Both the position numbers and the translations under genes were made by a program. 64,000 bases of DNA from Acinonyx jubatus. Its lineage: Eukaryota > Chordata > Mammalia > Carnivora > Felidae. Below, one piece after another: positions 10,080 through 21,394 of the stretch. Where the stretch lies: NCBI RefSeq assembly GCF_027475565.1, contig NC_069389.1, positions 44,892,047 through 44,956,046 of the forward strand, in the 5' to 3' direction. Position 1 is the first letter of the stretch, and each line of letters starts with the position of its first letter. The notes under the pieces were generated by a model. That model made no database searches. It had not been told where the DNA came from and saw only the letters and a list, made by a program, of their open reading frames with translations.

Positions 10080-11665
10080 CAAATCAGCTTGTTCATTATT
10101 CCATCAGGATGGCCAACCTTTTCACACCTCTGTGCCTTTGCTGACTCTGCTCCTTCCTTCTGCATACATCTTTTCCTATGGAAATCCCATCTGAACATCA
10201 TAGCCCAGCTTAAATGCTGCTTCTTGCATGAAGTCCTCTCTGACTCTCAACCAGAAGTATTCCTTGCTCCCTCCTAGCTCCAGCATCCATCCCTTGGTCA
10301 GGGATCTCCATTTGTTGCTCTGAACTTCACTGAAGCATTTCTCTCACCAACCCGCTCAACACCCTCATATTTCTCCACCCCACCACCCCTGCCTTCCTTT
10401 TCTGTAAGAAAGAGAGGGCCCCTATACTATTTAAGGCCAGCCCCTCCACCTGGGCTCTGGAACCCACCACTGCTACCTCCTCCACAACAATCACCCCCTC
10501 TCCCTCCTGTATCTCAACCCCTCTCTCTCTCTCTGTTGCCTCCTTCTTACCAACATTTATAGAAGCTCAAGTCTCTCCCATCTGGGAATAAGAACCCTCT
10601 ATCTGCCCCCACATCTCCCTCTAGCAATCACTGTCCCTCTCTCCTTTTCACAGCTAAGCTTCTTGAGAAATTCATCTACACTGGCCATCTCCACTTCAAT
10701 ACCTCCCACGAGCTCTTCAACCCACCACAATCTGCCTGGTGCACCCACCATGCCATAGAAACTGTTCTTAGCCAGGTCGTCGAGGACCTCCTAGTGGTTA
10801 AAGCCAATAGACTCTCTTCCACCCGCATCTAACTTCTACCAGCTATAACATTTGCCACTCTTAACAAGCCCCTCCTGTGCATGGATGGCTCTTTCCTTCC
10901 TCTGCTTCCATGAGCCCACTGCCTGCTGGTTTTCCTCCTACTTCTCCGACCACCCCCATCTCTTCTTCCTCTCCTCATTTCTTCTGTGTTGGTCCCTCTT
11001 CCCCAGTTCTGATCCTCTTCTCTTCCATTCCACACCCTTTCTCAGCAATCTCCACTGCATAACTTCAGGGATGGCTTAGGACCCTCCCCATCTCCTCCCC
11101 TCTCTCCTGGGTCCCAGACCCATCAAGCCTAATCCTTGCCAGAAACTCCATCAGGATGGTCTTTAAGGCCTTCTGAGCTCACAGGGACCCTGAACTCAGC
11201 ATCTTACCACTGCAAACCTGTCCTCTGCATTTTGCACCTTCCTGAAAAGCACCACCATCCACCCAGGTGCTCAAGCCCAAAACACACCTGGGAGTCATGC
11301 TAGGTTCCTCCTGCTCCCTTAACAAGTCAGTTGCCAAATTCTGCCGATTCCGCCTCCTCATCTTCTGCTCTTCTCACTCCCTGTTGACTCTTCAATCGTA
11401 TTGGTGTCCTGCTGTCTCTCAAACATAACACGCACACTGCTGCCTCAGGGACTTTGTGCTCTATGTTCCTTCTATCTGGATCACTGTCTCCCAGCTAGGT
11501 GTGCCACCAGACACATTCTACATATTTAGTTGTTTATTTATTTATTATCCCTCTCACCCCCTGTAAGATCCATCAGGACCACCATCTGTTCTGTTTGGTG
11601 CTGTATTCCTAATGCCCGGCACAGCATCTGGCACTCAATAAATATTTGTTGAATGAATGACTCCA
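10080..11665 (+). repeat. Long L2 LINE, sense, including decayed reverse-transcriptase region
   Basis: 10300-11400 follows the pyrimidine-rich coding body of L2 ('cttcttgagaaattcatctacactgg', 'cccaccacaatctgcctggtgc', 'ctgctggttttcctcctacttctccgacca', 'aacacacctgggagtcatgc'). 11430-11665 is a 3' end finishing 'gcactcaataaatatttgttgaatgaatgac'. It has many stops in every frame. 10080-10300 is a second L2 3' piece. Confidence 0.8.
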
Positions 11666-11669
11666 TTGC

Positions 11670-13140
11670 CAGACCTGAACACTGAAACTCACTCTGAATT
11701 CCAACCTCTGTCATCTCCACTCCCTTCCACCCCCACAATTTATTCAGCCTACTATTCCAGTAGTAGAAGATCCTCCCAATCACCTCTCAAATCCATCTCC
11801 TCTGCTCTGTCCCCATGGCCACTATCTTCAGTTATCTCTCTTTTGGATTACTACAGCAGCCTCCTCCCTAGTTTCCCCTCCTTCGAAAAAGCTTTTTAGA
11901 AGGATGAGATATGCCACCTTGCCTGCTCGAGAACTGCTCACTGCTCTCCAGCTGCCTACCATGAAAGAGGAAGCCTTAACTCCCCAGACAGCTGTTTGGA
12001 GGCAGGTCCAACCTCTGCACCCTCCCATGTTTAGTTTCGCTATCTCTCACCCCTGGGCCTTTGTGTGCACACTCAGAGTATCCTCCCCCATCTCTAGCTC
12101 TCCGAATCTTTATGGACCTGAATGATTGGCTCAAACACTACTTTCTTCAGGAAACAACCTGACTCACAAACCAGAAGTAATTCCTCTTCAAAGACCATAG
12201 AGAAATAAGTGTCTCCAGTGTTGCCCAGGATCTCCAAGAACTGAGTAGGATGGAAGTTAGTAATTAGCAAGGACTTTGAATGCTGGGTAAGCATTAATAG
12301 AGATTCCCTTTTCCTCTTGCACTATTACCCTGGATTCATGTCCCTCTGGACCTCTGCTAATGCCAACTCATCCTTGTCTCCTCCCTTTCCTCCATCTTCT
12401 ATTGGGTCTATCTCATTAATAACTCCCAAAGGCTTTAGATTCCATAATTTGAAATTAAAATGTTTCTATATGACTGGTGCCCAGTGGAGTACTGCAACAG
12501 AAGTCCTGCTCAAATCCATTCCCTTCCATGCCAATACCCCAGTTGAGGTCTTCCAGCTGGCCTCCATGCACACAATCCATTTCTCATACTGACTGCTACT
12601 GCAATGTTTCTAAAACACAAATTATACCAAATTTCTCTCCTGTTTAGAATCTACTCACATGCTACTTCATCACTAGCAACATTGGTTCTTGACCTTTATA
12701 CATATAATGAAAGCCACGGACCATTTCCCCAACAAAAAATGCCCGTAGGTACACACCCAAAATGTTTTGCATTCAACTTCAGGAGGTTCATGGACCACCG
12801 GAAGCCCATGAAACCCAGGTTAAGAACCTCTGGCCCTACCCAATAACTTCTAGGTTCTTCTACATATGCTGTTCCTTCTGCCTGAAAGGTTCTTCCACAT
12901 TTCACCCTTCTGTCCCTGACCGCCTCTTACTCATCCTCTAAGACTCAGCTTTTAGTCTGAGTTGACCTGCAGCAGTCCTAGACCAGGCCAAATCCCTTCC
13001 TTTGGGCTTCCACAGTCCCCTCCACCATGAGCCCCTCTATCATAGCTCTCCTTGGTCTCCTCAACTGACTGGGAACTTGTGGAAGGCAAGAACCATTACC
13101 CAGCATAGGCCCTGGCTACAGCAGAACTCCATAAGTATCT
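11670..13140 (+). repeat. Further L2 LINE fragments, sense
   Basis: 'ttttggattactacagcagcctcctcc' (about 11845), 'gcctttgtgtgcacactcagagt' and 'ctgttccttctgcctgaaagg' (about 12870) are L2 3' landmarks. 12670-12840 ('ttcatggaccaccgg... ggttaagaacctctgg') is another ancient repeat that I cannot name. Confidence 0.65.
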
Positions 13141-13147
13141 ACTGAAA

Positions 13148-13330
13148 TGAACACTAATAACAGCTACGTGTTTTTTGAATACCCATTATGTGTCATGCAT
13201 TCAGCAACTGGTCTCATCTATAAACCCCATGATGTTATGTGTTTCTTTTAACAGATAAGGAACTAGGCTCAGACATGTGAAGTGAGTTGTCTATGGTCAT
13301 GCAGCTAGTGAGTGAAAGAACTGGGGATGA
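13148..13330 (-). repeat. MIR SINE, antisense
   Basis: 'taacagctacgtgttttttgaatacccattatgtgtcatgc' followed by 'agataaggaactaggctcagacatg' and 'atgcagctagtgagtg'. Confidence 0.75.
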
Positions 13331-13734
13331 AATTGAGATGTGTTGGCACCAATGCAAGTATTGGCCCACCATGCTTCCCTGCCCTGGACTGTGAGATTGG
13401 AAGATGGCATCGGTAGAACAGGGCCAAGAACCAGGGCCAGAATGCCCTGTCTGGGCTCCACTTACCATGGCTTCATTTTTTCCCTCCTGTGTCCCCTTTC
13501 ATGGCAAGACCAGAGACCTGGCTCTCTCTTTTTATAGCGTAACCCCCTCCATCCCATGTACTACTCTCAGCTTCTCATCTCAAAGCCCCACTATGGTTGG
13601 GCCCATTCTTTGATCCAGAACCATCCTCAGATACATGAAGTTTTTAGATCCAATCCAATCCAATGCTACATACTTGGCTATGAGGAAAACAAGACATGGG
13701 TAGTGCATGCCCTTCAAGAGTTGATAGTCACCCA

Positions 13735-13885
13735 GGAATTTTACATGCACCATCTCCAATCAGCCCTGAGAGGTAAGTAGGCATTATCCTCATTACACAG
13801 ATGAGGAAACAGAGGCTCAGAGGTTAAATGGCCTGCCCATAGTCATAGAGTTGGTAAGTGGTCAAACTTGGATTTAAATAAAGAA
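13735..13885 (-). repeat. MIR SINE, antisense
   Basis: 'ctcattacacagatgaggaaacagaggctcagaggttaaatggcctgccc' is a close match to the reverse MIR core. Confidence 0.85.
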
Positions 13886-13989
13886 AGGTACTAATTCAAC
13901 TACTTTCCCCCACTAGGTCATCTTGCTTGGAAGAGCCAAAAAAGTAGGCAAGACCATTTCTGGCAGGGTTGGGGGATGAAGAAAAGCTA

Positions 13990-14245
13990 TCACTCTTTCA
14001 AGCCTCAGTACCCATGTCCCCTCCTGTAGGGGACAAGTGGGGTTAGGTGCCCTTCCTCAGGAAGCCCTCTGAACCTACTTCTGTCCCATACCAAACCATA
14101 CTATGTTGTCATTGTCTAGGTGTCTCTTCCCTCTAGACTTGAGCTCCCTGATAGGACAAGATACAACTCATTCCTGTATCCCACCAAGGTTCAGCACAAG
14201 GCCTAACCGACCATGGGCAGGACAAATCTTGCTGAATGAATAAGG
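13990..14245 (+). repeat. L2 LINE 3' end, sense
   Basis: 'caggaagccctctgaacc', 'cttgagctccctgataggac' and the terminal 'gctgaatgaataagg' follow the L2 3' untranslated region. Confidence 0.65.
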
Positions 14246-14389
14246 TGGTATTTGAGCTAGTTATGAAAAGGAAAGCAAGATCTGAACAGCTGGATGTAGG
14301 GAAATGGTATATATAGAGAAGGAAATGTTAGTAAAAGCAAATAAATGGGACCGAGGATAAAGACCAGTAATTTTGAAATTATGACAGAA

Positions 14390-15000
14390 TGTGTATAACA
14401 TGTTTTCATTGTTGTTATGCAGATTTTCTTTTCCTTACAAGAATGGGATAATACTACAAACCATGTTCTGCAACTTGCTTTTTTCTTTTTTTTTTAATGT
14501 TTATTTATTTTTGAGAGAGAGAGAGAGACAGAGCCTGAGTGGTGGAGGGCAGAGAGAGAGGGAGACACGGAATCCAAAGCAGGCTCCAGGCTCTGAGCTG
14601 TCAACACAGAGCCCGACGTGGGGCTCGAACTCACAAACCGGGAGATCATGACCTGAGCCTAAGTCAGACACTTAACTGACTGAGCCACCCAGGCGCTCCA
14701 ACTTGCTTTTTTTCTTATAGCGATAAGTCTTGGAGATACTTTCATGCCAGTATATAGAGATGTATCTTTTTCTTTTGATCTGTAAGAGTATGGGTGAATA
14801 CAATAGGATGGGTGAATCATGAAAGAAAAGCTGTTCTCTTGTGGATGGCCATGTAGGTTGTTTTAATGTTTTGCTATAATAAACAATGCTGCAATGAACA
14901 TCTTTGTGTATGTCTGGAAGCAGTTTTGAAGAACAGGTTCCTAAAAGTTGAATTGGTGGGCCAAAGGAATGCACATTTTGTTTAAAATGTAGATAAAACT
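14390..15000 (-). repeat. Old L1 fragment, antisense, split by a SINE
   Basis: Text such as 'ccatgttctgcaacttgctttttt', 'ggatggccatgtaggttgttttaatgttttgctataataaacaatgctgcaatgaacatc' is the reverse of an old L1 segment. The SINE at 14487-14698 sits inside it. Confidence 0.65.
14487..14698 (-). mobile_element. CAN SINE, antisense
   Basis: Reverse orientation: 'taatgtttatttatttttgagagagaga' at the left, 'gactgagccacccaggcgctc' at the right. The flanking duplication 'caacttgctttttt' occurs at about 14471-14484 and 14699-14712. Confidence 0.95.
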
Positions 15001-15126
15001 TATTTCTGTTGCTTTAACATCTTTATAGACTGGCTAAAAATAAAGATTAGTCCTACTCACATAATCCAGCCTTTATTTTGAGAAGCATACATCATACAAC
15101 CTTTTCATTAAGAGTTGGTTGAGAAT

Positions 15127-15571
15127 AGCTAAATTATGGAAAGAGCCTAAATGTCCATCAACTGACGAATGGATAAAGAAATTGTGGCTTATATACACAA
15201 TGGAATACTACGTGGCAATGAGAAAGAATGAAATATGTCCTTTTGTAGCAACATGGATGGAACTGGAGAGTGTTATGCTAAGTGAAATAAGTAATACAGA
15301 GAAGGACAGATTCCATATGTTTTCACTCCTATGTGGATCCTGAGAAACTTAACAGAAGACCATGGGGGAGGGGAAGGAAAAAAAAATGGTTAGAGAGGGA
15401 GGGAGCCAAAACATAAGAGACTCCTAAAAACTGAGAACAAACTGAGGGTTTATGGGGGGTGGGAGGGAGGGGTGGGTGGGTGATGGGTATTGAGGAGGGC
15501 CCCTGTTGGGATGAGCACTGGGTGTTGTATGGAAACCAATTTGACAATAGATTTCATTAAAAAAAAAAAAA
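15127..15571 (+). mobile_element. 5'-truncated L1 3' end with poly(A) and TSD
   Basis: Contains the end of L1 ORF2, recognisable as a peptide with KCPSTDEWIKKLW and IYTMEYYVAMRKNEICPF in a single open frame, then a G-rich 3' UTR and about 14 A. It is flanked by a 17-base duplication, aagagttggttgagaat, at 15110-15126 and 15572-15588. Severe 5' truncation is typical of target-primed reverse transcription. The intact tail and duplication point to a fairly recent, carnivore-lineage copy. Confidence 0.93.
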
Positions 15572-15849
15572 AAGAGTTGGTTGAGAATGCTATCCTAAAA
15601 GGGCATGTGATAAAGAGTTGCACAGTATGGTTTATGCTCAAAGTTGGGATTGAATGCTTTAGAAAAGACCTCTGGTTGGAGGACCATCTAGTAGTAAAGT
15701 CTTAGAGAAATCTACCTTCAAGACATGGTTCTCAGGTTGGAAGTATACCCACATTTAAGACTGGGGGTGGGAGGGGCAGCTAACAAATTGGTGCCATAAA
15801 AAATGGTACCAATTTGCACTCCAATCATGGAACATGAGAGATTCTGTTT

Positions 15850-18735
15850 CCTCACTGGAAACAGTCTTTCTGTTTCCTCAATCTTTTAAATTTTGGCACT
15901 TTAAAATTGGTACTTTGTTCTTGTTTTAGTTATTTTCTCATTCATCAGCTAATGGATATCTATTCTCTGAATTGCCAAATCATGTAATTTCTCTGTTCTA
16001 AAAGATGGTATACATCTTTTTCTTATTGATTTCCAGGAGATGATTTATATATAAACAGAGATCTTAACCTTTGCCTGATGTTTATGTACCAAATCCTTTT
16101 TCCTAGGCTGTTATGTTTTAATTTTGTGTATAGTCTCTTTCTCTACACAGAAGTTCTCAACTTTAATGTAGTCAAAATTATTGTTCTTTACTTTATGGCT
16201 TCTGGGTTCTTAAGTCATGCTCAGAAAAGCTTCTCCATCCTACTATGATAAAAATATTCTGTATTGTCTTCTGATACTTTTGCAGTTTTATCCTTTGTAT
16301 TTGATTTTATGTGAGACAGAGGTTTAACTTAGTTTTTTCCCAAATGGTAGCCAATAGTCCCATCCCATTTACTGACTCCCTACTAATTTGAAATGTGTTT
16401 TTTAATCATAAATTATATTCCCATATGAATATTTGGTTTTGTTTCTAAACTCTCTATTTTGTTCCCTGTATGTAATTCTCTATTTCTGTGATGATATAAG
16501 ATTGTAATTTCTGCAGCTTTATGGTAATTTTGTATAAGTTCCCCCTCATTGTTCTTCTTTTTCAAAATTTTCTTAGTAATTCATGGGCATTTACTCTTCT
16601 AAATGAGCTTTAAAATCCAATTGCCCAATTCCCAAAGAAAATACCACTGAAATTTTAGTGAGAAATGCATTGAAACTTTTGATCAGATTGAGGAAAAAAC
16701 TGTCATTTTTACTATATTCAATCTTCGCATCCAGGAACAGGATAGGATCGTTGACTATTCAAGTCTTCTTACAGCCTTTGATGAAATTTTCTAGTTTTCT
16801 ATGGAGAAGTATTTCATGTTTCTTGTCAATTCCTAGTAATTTTATCATTTTGTCTTACTATTGTGAATGGAATCTATTTCTATTATGTCTTCTAATTAGT
16901 TATTGTTGCTATTCAGAGAAGCTAATGGTTTGGGTATATATTTATCTTGTATCTAGCCATCTCACTGAATTTTCTTATTAGTTCTAATAATTTTCCCTTT
17001 TATTCTCTTTGATTATCTAAGTAGACAACCATATCATCTCCAAATAGTGCTAATTCTGACTCTTTCTTTCTAATATTTATACCACTTATTTCTGTTTTTA
17101 ATCCTACTGGTTAAAAGTTTTAGAAAAAAATGTTGATGGGGCGCCTGGGTGGCTCAGTGGGTTAAGCGTCTGACTCTTGGTTTCGGCTCAGATCATGATC
17201 TCAGGGTTCATGAGTTCAAACCCCACATTAGGCTCAGCGCTGATAGCGCTGGGCCTGCTTGGGATTCTCTTTCTCTCCCTCTCTCTCTGCCCCTGCCCTG
17301 CTCGTGCTCACTCACTTTCTCTCTCTAGTATAAACAAATTAAATTTAAAAAAAAACTTCTAGGAAAAAATGTTGGTTAGTGACAGTGATAGCAGTCATAC
17401 TTATTTTGTTCCTGAGGTTAATAGGAATTTACCTAGTAGTTCACTATTAAATTTGGTGATTATCTTTGGTTTCTGATAAAAAATTATTTATCAAAATAAG
17501 GATGTTTTCACTGACAGCTTACTGTACTAGTTATCTATGGCTGTGTAACAAATCATACCAATACAAGTAAGAAATAACTAGGACACTTACTAAGAGTTTT
17601 AAAACCAAGAACAGATACATAATTCTATCAGATTATTTTTTCAGCATTTATGGAGATAGTTATACATTCTTTTTACTTTAATCTATCAATGTAATCCATT
17701 AAAATAACAGCTTTCCTAATGTTTAACAATCCCTGCACTGCTGGGACAAACTTTCATTTGTCACGATATGTTCTTCTTTCAATACACTGATGGATTCAGT
17801 TTGATAATCTTTTATTTAAAAAATGTATGACTATTGAAATGTGAGATTGGGCTATAGTTCGTTCTCTCTCTCTCTCCTTCTCTAAACCTATCCAGTTATA
17901 CTAGTTTTCTGGAATGAAGTGGAGCTGCCCATCTTTTTCCATTATCTGATCTTTCCAGATTCAATAAAACTTCCATCATACCACCACTTCTGTAATACCA
18001 GTTGGGTCCTGGTACCATTTCTGAGGAGAAAACTTTGACCATATTTTTAACTTCTTCTATATTGTTCTATTCTATTCAAGTTTTCTGTCACTCCTTAAGT
18101 CATTTTGGTAATTTATATTTTCCTAGAAAACCACCCATTTCACCTATATTTTCACATGTATTGGTATAAAATTATACAGAGCATCTTTTATGACTTTTTT
18201 CATCTCTTCAAAATCTGTGGTTAAATCCCCTTCATCATACCTTATTTTATTTATGTTTCTTCTTGCTTTTTACTCAGTCATATCTGCCAGAGAATAGTCT
18301 GTCTAGTTTGCTGGTCTTTTCAAAAACCACCTCTTAGTTTATCAAATCTTTTGTTTTCTATTTCATTAATTTCTGGTTTTATCTATAGTAATTACTTTAT
18401 TCTGCTTTCATTTGGTTGTTATTTTTCTAAATTTTTGAGTGGGATAATTTGTTTAATTTAAACTGTTGTGTTCCCTAATAAAACCATTTAAGACTCTACA
18501 TTTTCTTCTGGGAACCCCCATGGTCACATCCCATAGGTTTTGATATACAGTATTCCCATTGACATTTATTCTAAATAGTCTATAATTGATATTTATCTTA
18601 AATAGTCTATAAATTCCATTCTTATTTCCTCTTTCACACAAGTGTTTTTTTAAACTTTCAAATGGGTCTATTTTTTTTTTTTTGCTGTTGCTATATTTCA
18701 TTTTATTGCCTTATAATTAGAAAATGTAAAATGTG
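15850..18735 (-). repeat. Old L1 LINE body, antisense, split by a SINE
   Basis: About 2.7 kb of AT-rich sequence reading as the reverse of an old L1 ORF2 region ('gtatagtctctttctctacacag', 'ttccccctcattgttcttctttttcaaaattttctt', 'tctttaaaccacctcttagtttatc'-like text near 18320). Riddled with stops. 15590-15850 is unassigned. Confidence 0.75.
17138..17357 (+). mobile_element. CAN SINE, sense
   Basis: Head GGGGCGCCTGGGTGGCTCAG at 17138, tRNA-like body, CT-rich middle and an A-rich tail. A degenerate target duplication ('tagaaaaaaatgttg' and 'taggaaaaaatgttg') flanks it inside the older L1. Confidence 0.95.
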
Positions 18736-18779
18736 ATTTCTCATTAACTTGGAAATAATGTTCTCAAAGGTGTGGGTGA

Positions 18780-19125
18780 TTGTTCCCTCTGCCTAAACAT
18801 CCTTCTCCATCCTATCCAACTGGCAAACTCTTACTCATCCTTCAAAACAGCTCAAATATTACATATTGTAGAACCAACCACTCCCGCCTTTGGGAATGGG
18901 GACGTCTATCTGCGGAAGGATTTTTAAGGAAGCATAAACTACAAACAGAATCTGAATCTCCTCTTTGGTCTCCTACCTGGTCTCCCAGTCACTCTTCTCA
19001 CATGCTCAGACATTCATTCCACAATCACTCAGGGGGGCTAGAGGGAGATGGGGGAGAGGGTCTGGCAATGCTATTGCAGATTTGTCTGGAAGGGTGAAGG
19101 ATGAGGGGAAGGATGGGTCTAGCTC
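18780..19125 (+). other. Short L2-like start, then unassigned intron
   Basis: 18780-18870 has L2 phrases ('ccctctgcctaaacatccttctcc', 'ctcttactcatccttcaaaacagctcaaatatt'). The remainder up to the candidate exon at 19130 is not assigned. Confidence 0.5.
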
Positions 19126-19129
19126 TTAC

Positions 19130-19167
19130 CTGCTCTCTGCCAGCCTGCCTGAGGGGGTAAGCTTCAT
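19130..19167 (-). CDS. IQSEC2: Candidate alternative first coding exon of IQSEC2 (second choice)
   Basis: Minus-strand ATG at 19165-19167 opens MKLTPSGRLAES and then AG at a consensus donor (GAGAGCAG|GTAAGAG, GT at 19128-19129). The frame ends in phase 2, as IQSEC2 exon 2 does, so it could join the same downstream exon. It lies in IQSEC2 intron 2 and on its strand. An acceptor-like 'ctgtcctactcag' lies about 15 bases upstream of the ATG, so it might instead be an internal leader exon; spliced after exon 2 that version would hit TGA at once. The long pyrimidine tract upstream is low complexity. I do not recognise the peptide. Inference from splice signal and phase only. Confidence 0.4.
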
Positions 19168-19219
19168 GGAGTCAAGGACCTGAGTAGGACAGCAATACTG
19201 GTGTAGAGTATGAGACGCT

Positions 19220-19249
19220 GTGGACCTGAGAGACAGCAAGAGACAGAGA

Positions 19250-19285
<36 letters not shown>

Positions 19286-20115
19286 CAGAGAAAGAGACAG
19301 GGAGGGAAGGGAGTGGCCGGGTGGGGAGTAGGGATGAGGAAGTGAGAAGGGGAAAGGGAAGACTGGGAAGAATGGGTGGTGGAGGATTGGGAATGAAGAG
19401 GAGGGGTGGGAGGTGGGGAGGCAGGGAAGAAGGGAGAGAAGGGAGAGAGGGAAGGGAGGAAGGGAGGAAGGGAGGAAGGAAGGAAGGAGGGAAAGAGAGG
19501 AAGGAGGGAGGGAAGGAGGGGAAGGAAGGAAGGAAGGAAGGAAGGAAGGAAGGAAGGAAGGAAGGAAGGAAGGAAGGAAGGAAGAAAAAAAGAAAAAAAA
19601 CACAAAGTCAAGAAAGAGAGGACAGCACTCGAACCACAAACAGAACACAATGACAACAGGGGGCAGCAGAGACAAAAGAGCCAGTCTGGGCCTCCTGTGT
19701 TCCAGGTGACTCCGTGGGGACCTAAGCCACGGAGACACTGGGACACCACAGCAGGGAAGGGGAAAGGGAGCCCTCCTCACACCAGAGGCCACACAGGTAG
19801 GAAAGAGGGAAGGGGAGAGGGGATGAAAGAGAAAGGGAAAAGATATATGGGGGGCTCCCCCTTATAGAAGACCCCTTACAAGAAGGACGGCATGGAGGGA
19901 GAGGAGACTCTGGATCCAAAGAGGGGGAAGAACCCAGGCCAGGTGGGTGGAGGAAACACTGTAGGAGGAGAGGGAGAGGGACAGAGAGAAACTGAAAGAG
20001 ACACGGAAAGGGTAAGACAGAAAAGGAGAAAGACAGAGAAAGAGGAAGACAGAGGAATGGTGAGACAAAAGACACAGAGAGAGGACAGGGAGAGGCAGAG
20101 AGCGCCAGAGCAAAG
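19220..20115. repeat. Purine-rich tract with (GA)n and (GGAA)16
   Basis: About 900 bases with strong purine bias on the plus strand: (GA)n with acag interruptions at 19245-19300, ggga/ggaag blocks, about 16 uninterrupted GGAA units at 19520-19584, then further gaga/ggag text at 19795-20115. 19620-19790 is less biased. The long overlapping open frames on both strands here (for example the minus-strand frame over 19126-19749) come from the absence of stop codons in the repeat, not from a gene. Confidence 0.9.
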
Positions 20116-21143
20116 GAGAGGAGAGGCGAGGGCGGGAGGAGAGCTGCCAAGGTCTCAGTGGCCTAAGTGACGGATGGGACTGGGGCTGAGTGGGTGGGTG
20201 GAGCCCAGTGAGCCAGAGGACAGGGTGGTTCCCAGTAGGAGTCTTTGCTTCCAAGGCCAGTGCTGTGCCCCTAGCCCAGGACATGGCCCACACTCCACCC
20301 CCCCAGCGCTGTACCCCCACCCCTAGCACAGGGTCCAAAGGCCCCTGTACCTCCTGCTTCCCATGATTAAAGTCCAGAGAATGGGCCTGGGGGAGGAGGG
20401 ACAGTAGGGTAGTGAGGCTGAGGGCCTGGTCTACCCTGAGCAGGGCAGGTGCTGGGAGTGGAACTGGCCCTTCCAGGTCAGCCAGCCCCTCTCCCCCACA
20501 TGCCTCTGAAGGCAGATTGTGGTCATGGCCTGGCCATTCCAAAGCGCAAGTAAAGGCCAGGAGATGTGGCTGCAGGCCAGGCCAGCTGCCCAGCATCTCA
20601 TTTGTGATTCTGAGGATGCCCAAATCTTAGATCCTTATAGAGAATCTTGGAATCTGAGCCTGTTCTTGTCAGAGACTCTGGAATAAGCATCATCATCAGA
20701 ATGACTGTCTCTCAAGTGCCATCTATGTGCCAGTCACCAGCCCCAGTCCTTGACTCATTATCTCATTAAATCTGAGACACAGAGACCCTTAGGCTGCTGG
20801 AATGTTAGTATCAGAGAATCTCAGCGGCTATGGGGGAGCCCTGCAGTGCTGAGCCAGGCTAGCATGCCAAAGCAGCCACTAGTTACACCCTTCATAGGCC
20901 ATGGACTGTGTTGCTCAGGGCTCCAGAGTCCTCACAGTGTGGGGGGTACCCCGATGCCCATGCGCTCACCCTCTCTCGCTAGCTCCCTCCCCAAGCCAAA
21001 GGCCTCCAAGAGTCCAAGAGGGGAGCCAGGAACCAGGAAGCCAGGAGGCTGCTGAATCAGCAGCCCAAGGACCAAGTCCAGGCCGGGGCAGGGAAGGAGG
21101 GGGTCAGGCTGCAGGGTCGGGGGTGGGGGGGCTAGGTTCCTAC
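20116..21143. other. GC-richer intronic stretch between candidate first exons
   Basis: Mostly unassigned. 20580-20840 has faint ancient-repeat phrases ('cttatagagaatcttggaatctgagcc', 'gttagtatcagagaatctcagcggc'). On the minus strand this is immediately downstream of the candidate exon at 21144. Confidence 0.45.
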
Positions 21144-21169
21144 CTGCTACTCCTCCCGGAGGGCTCCAT
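21144..21169 (-). CDS. IQSEC2: Candidate alternative first coding exon of IQSEC2 (first choice)
   Basis: Minus-strand ATG at 21167-21169 (context gacccATGG) opens MEPSGRSS, then AG at a donor CAG|GTAGGA (GT at 21142-21143). Phase 2, identical to IQSEC2 exon 2, so it can splice to the same exon 3 and give a protein without the coiled-coil N-terminus. The same frame stays open upstream to about 21361 but without another ATG, as a 5' untranslated or partly coding leader would. The surrounding 21140-21300 is clearly GC-richer than the intron. A shorter IQSEC2 isoform from an internal promoter is known in human, and position and strand fit that, but identity with it was not checked. Confidence 0.5.
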
Positions 21170-21361
21170 GGGTCTGGACCTGTCCTGAGGGCAGGCCCCC
21201 TGGCCGGGCGGTGCCTCCACTGTGTCACCACCCCCTCCTCCCAGCCCTTCCCTAGAAGGAGGAACCAAGGAGGCGGGGCCAGGCCAGCTGGGCTGTTGGC
21301 CAGACTGCAACTGGAAACTTTGCTCCTTCCCCTGCTCCCTCAGGAGGGCTGGGAACTCCAA
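21170..21361 (-). promoter_or_regulatory. Possible 5' leader and promoter of the internal IQSEC2 start
   Basis: GC-rich minus-strand sequence directly upstream of the MEPSGRSS start, containing GC-box-like 'ggccccgcctcc' (about 21271-21282) and no TATA box. Proposed only from position and composition. Confidence 0.3.
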
Positions 21362-21394
21362 GTAAGGGGAAGCAGTTTTGAGAACTCACAATGA

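Noticed and set aside
15119..15343. 75-codon frame as a gene
   Set aside because: It is the C-terminal end of L1 ORF2 in a 5'-truncated insertion with poly(A) and target duplication.
19126..19867. Several 150-207 codon frames on both strands over the purine tract
   Set aside because: Translations are pure simple-sequence products (Gly-Arg-Lys-Glu or Pro-Ser-Leu-Phe) of the GGAA and GAGA repeats. Only the last 12 codons before the donor at 19130 look non-repetitive.
19862..20623. 253-codon minus-strand open frame
   Set aside because: Runs through the purine tract and unassigned intron, starts at a non-ATG codon, has no known domain and no splice sites at sensible places.
21140..21361. 73-codon reading with start at 21361 as the N-terminus of the internal IQSEC2 exon
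   Set aside because: The codon at 21359-21361 is TTG, not ATG. The first true ATG in this frame is at 21169, so the short MEPSGRSS start was preferred.
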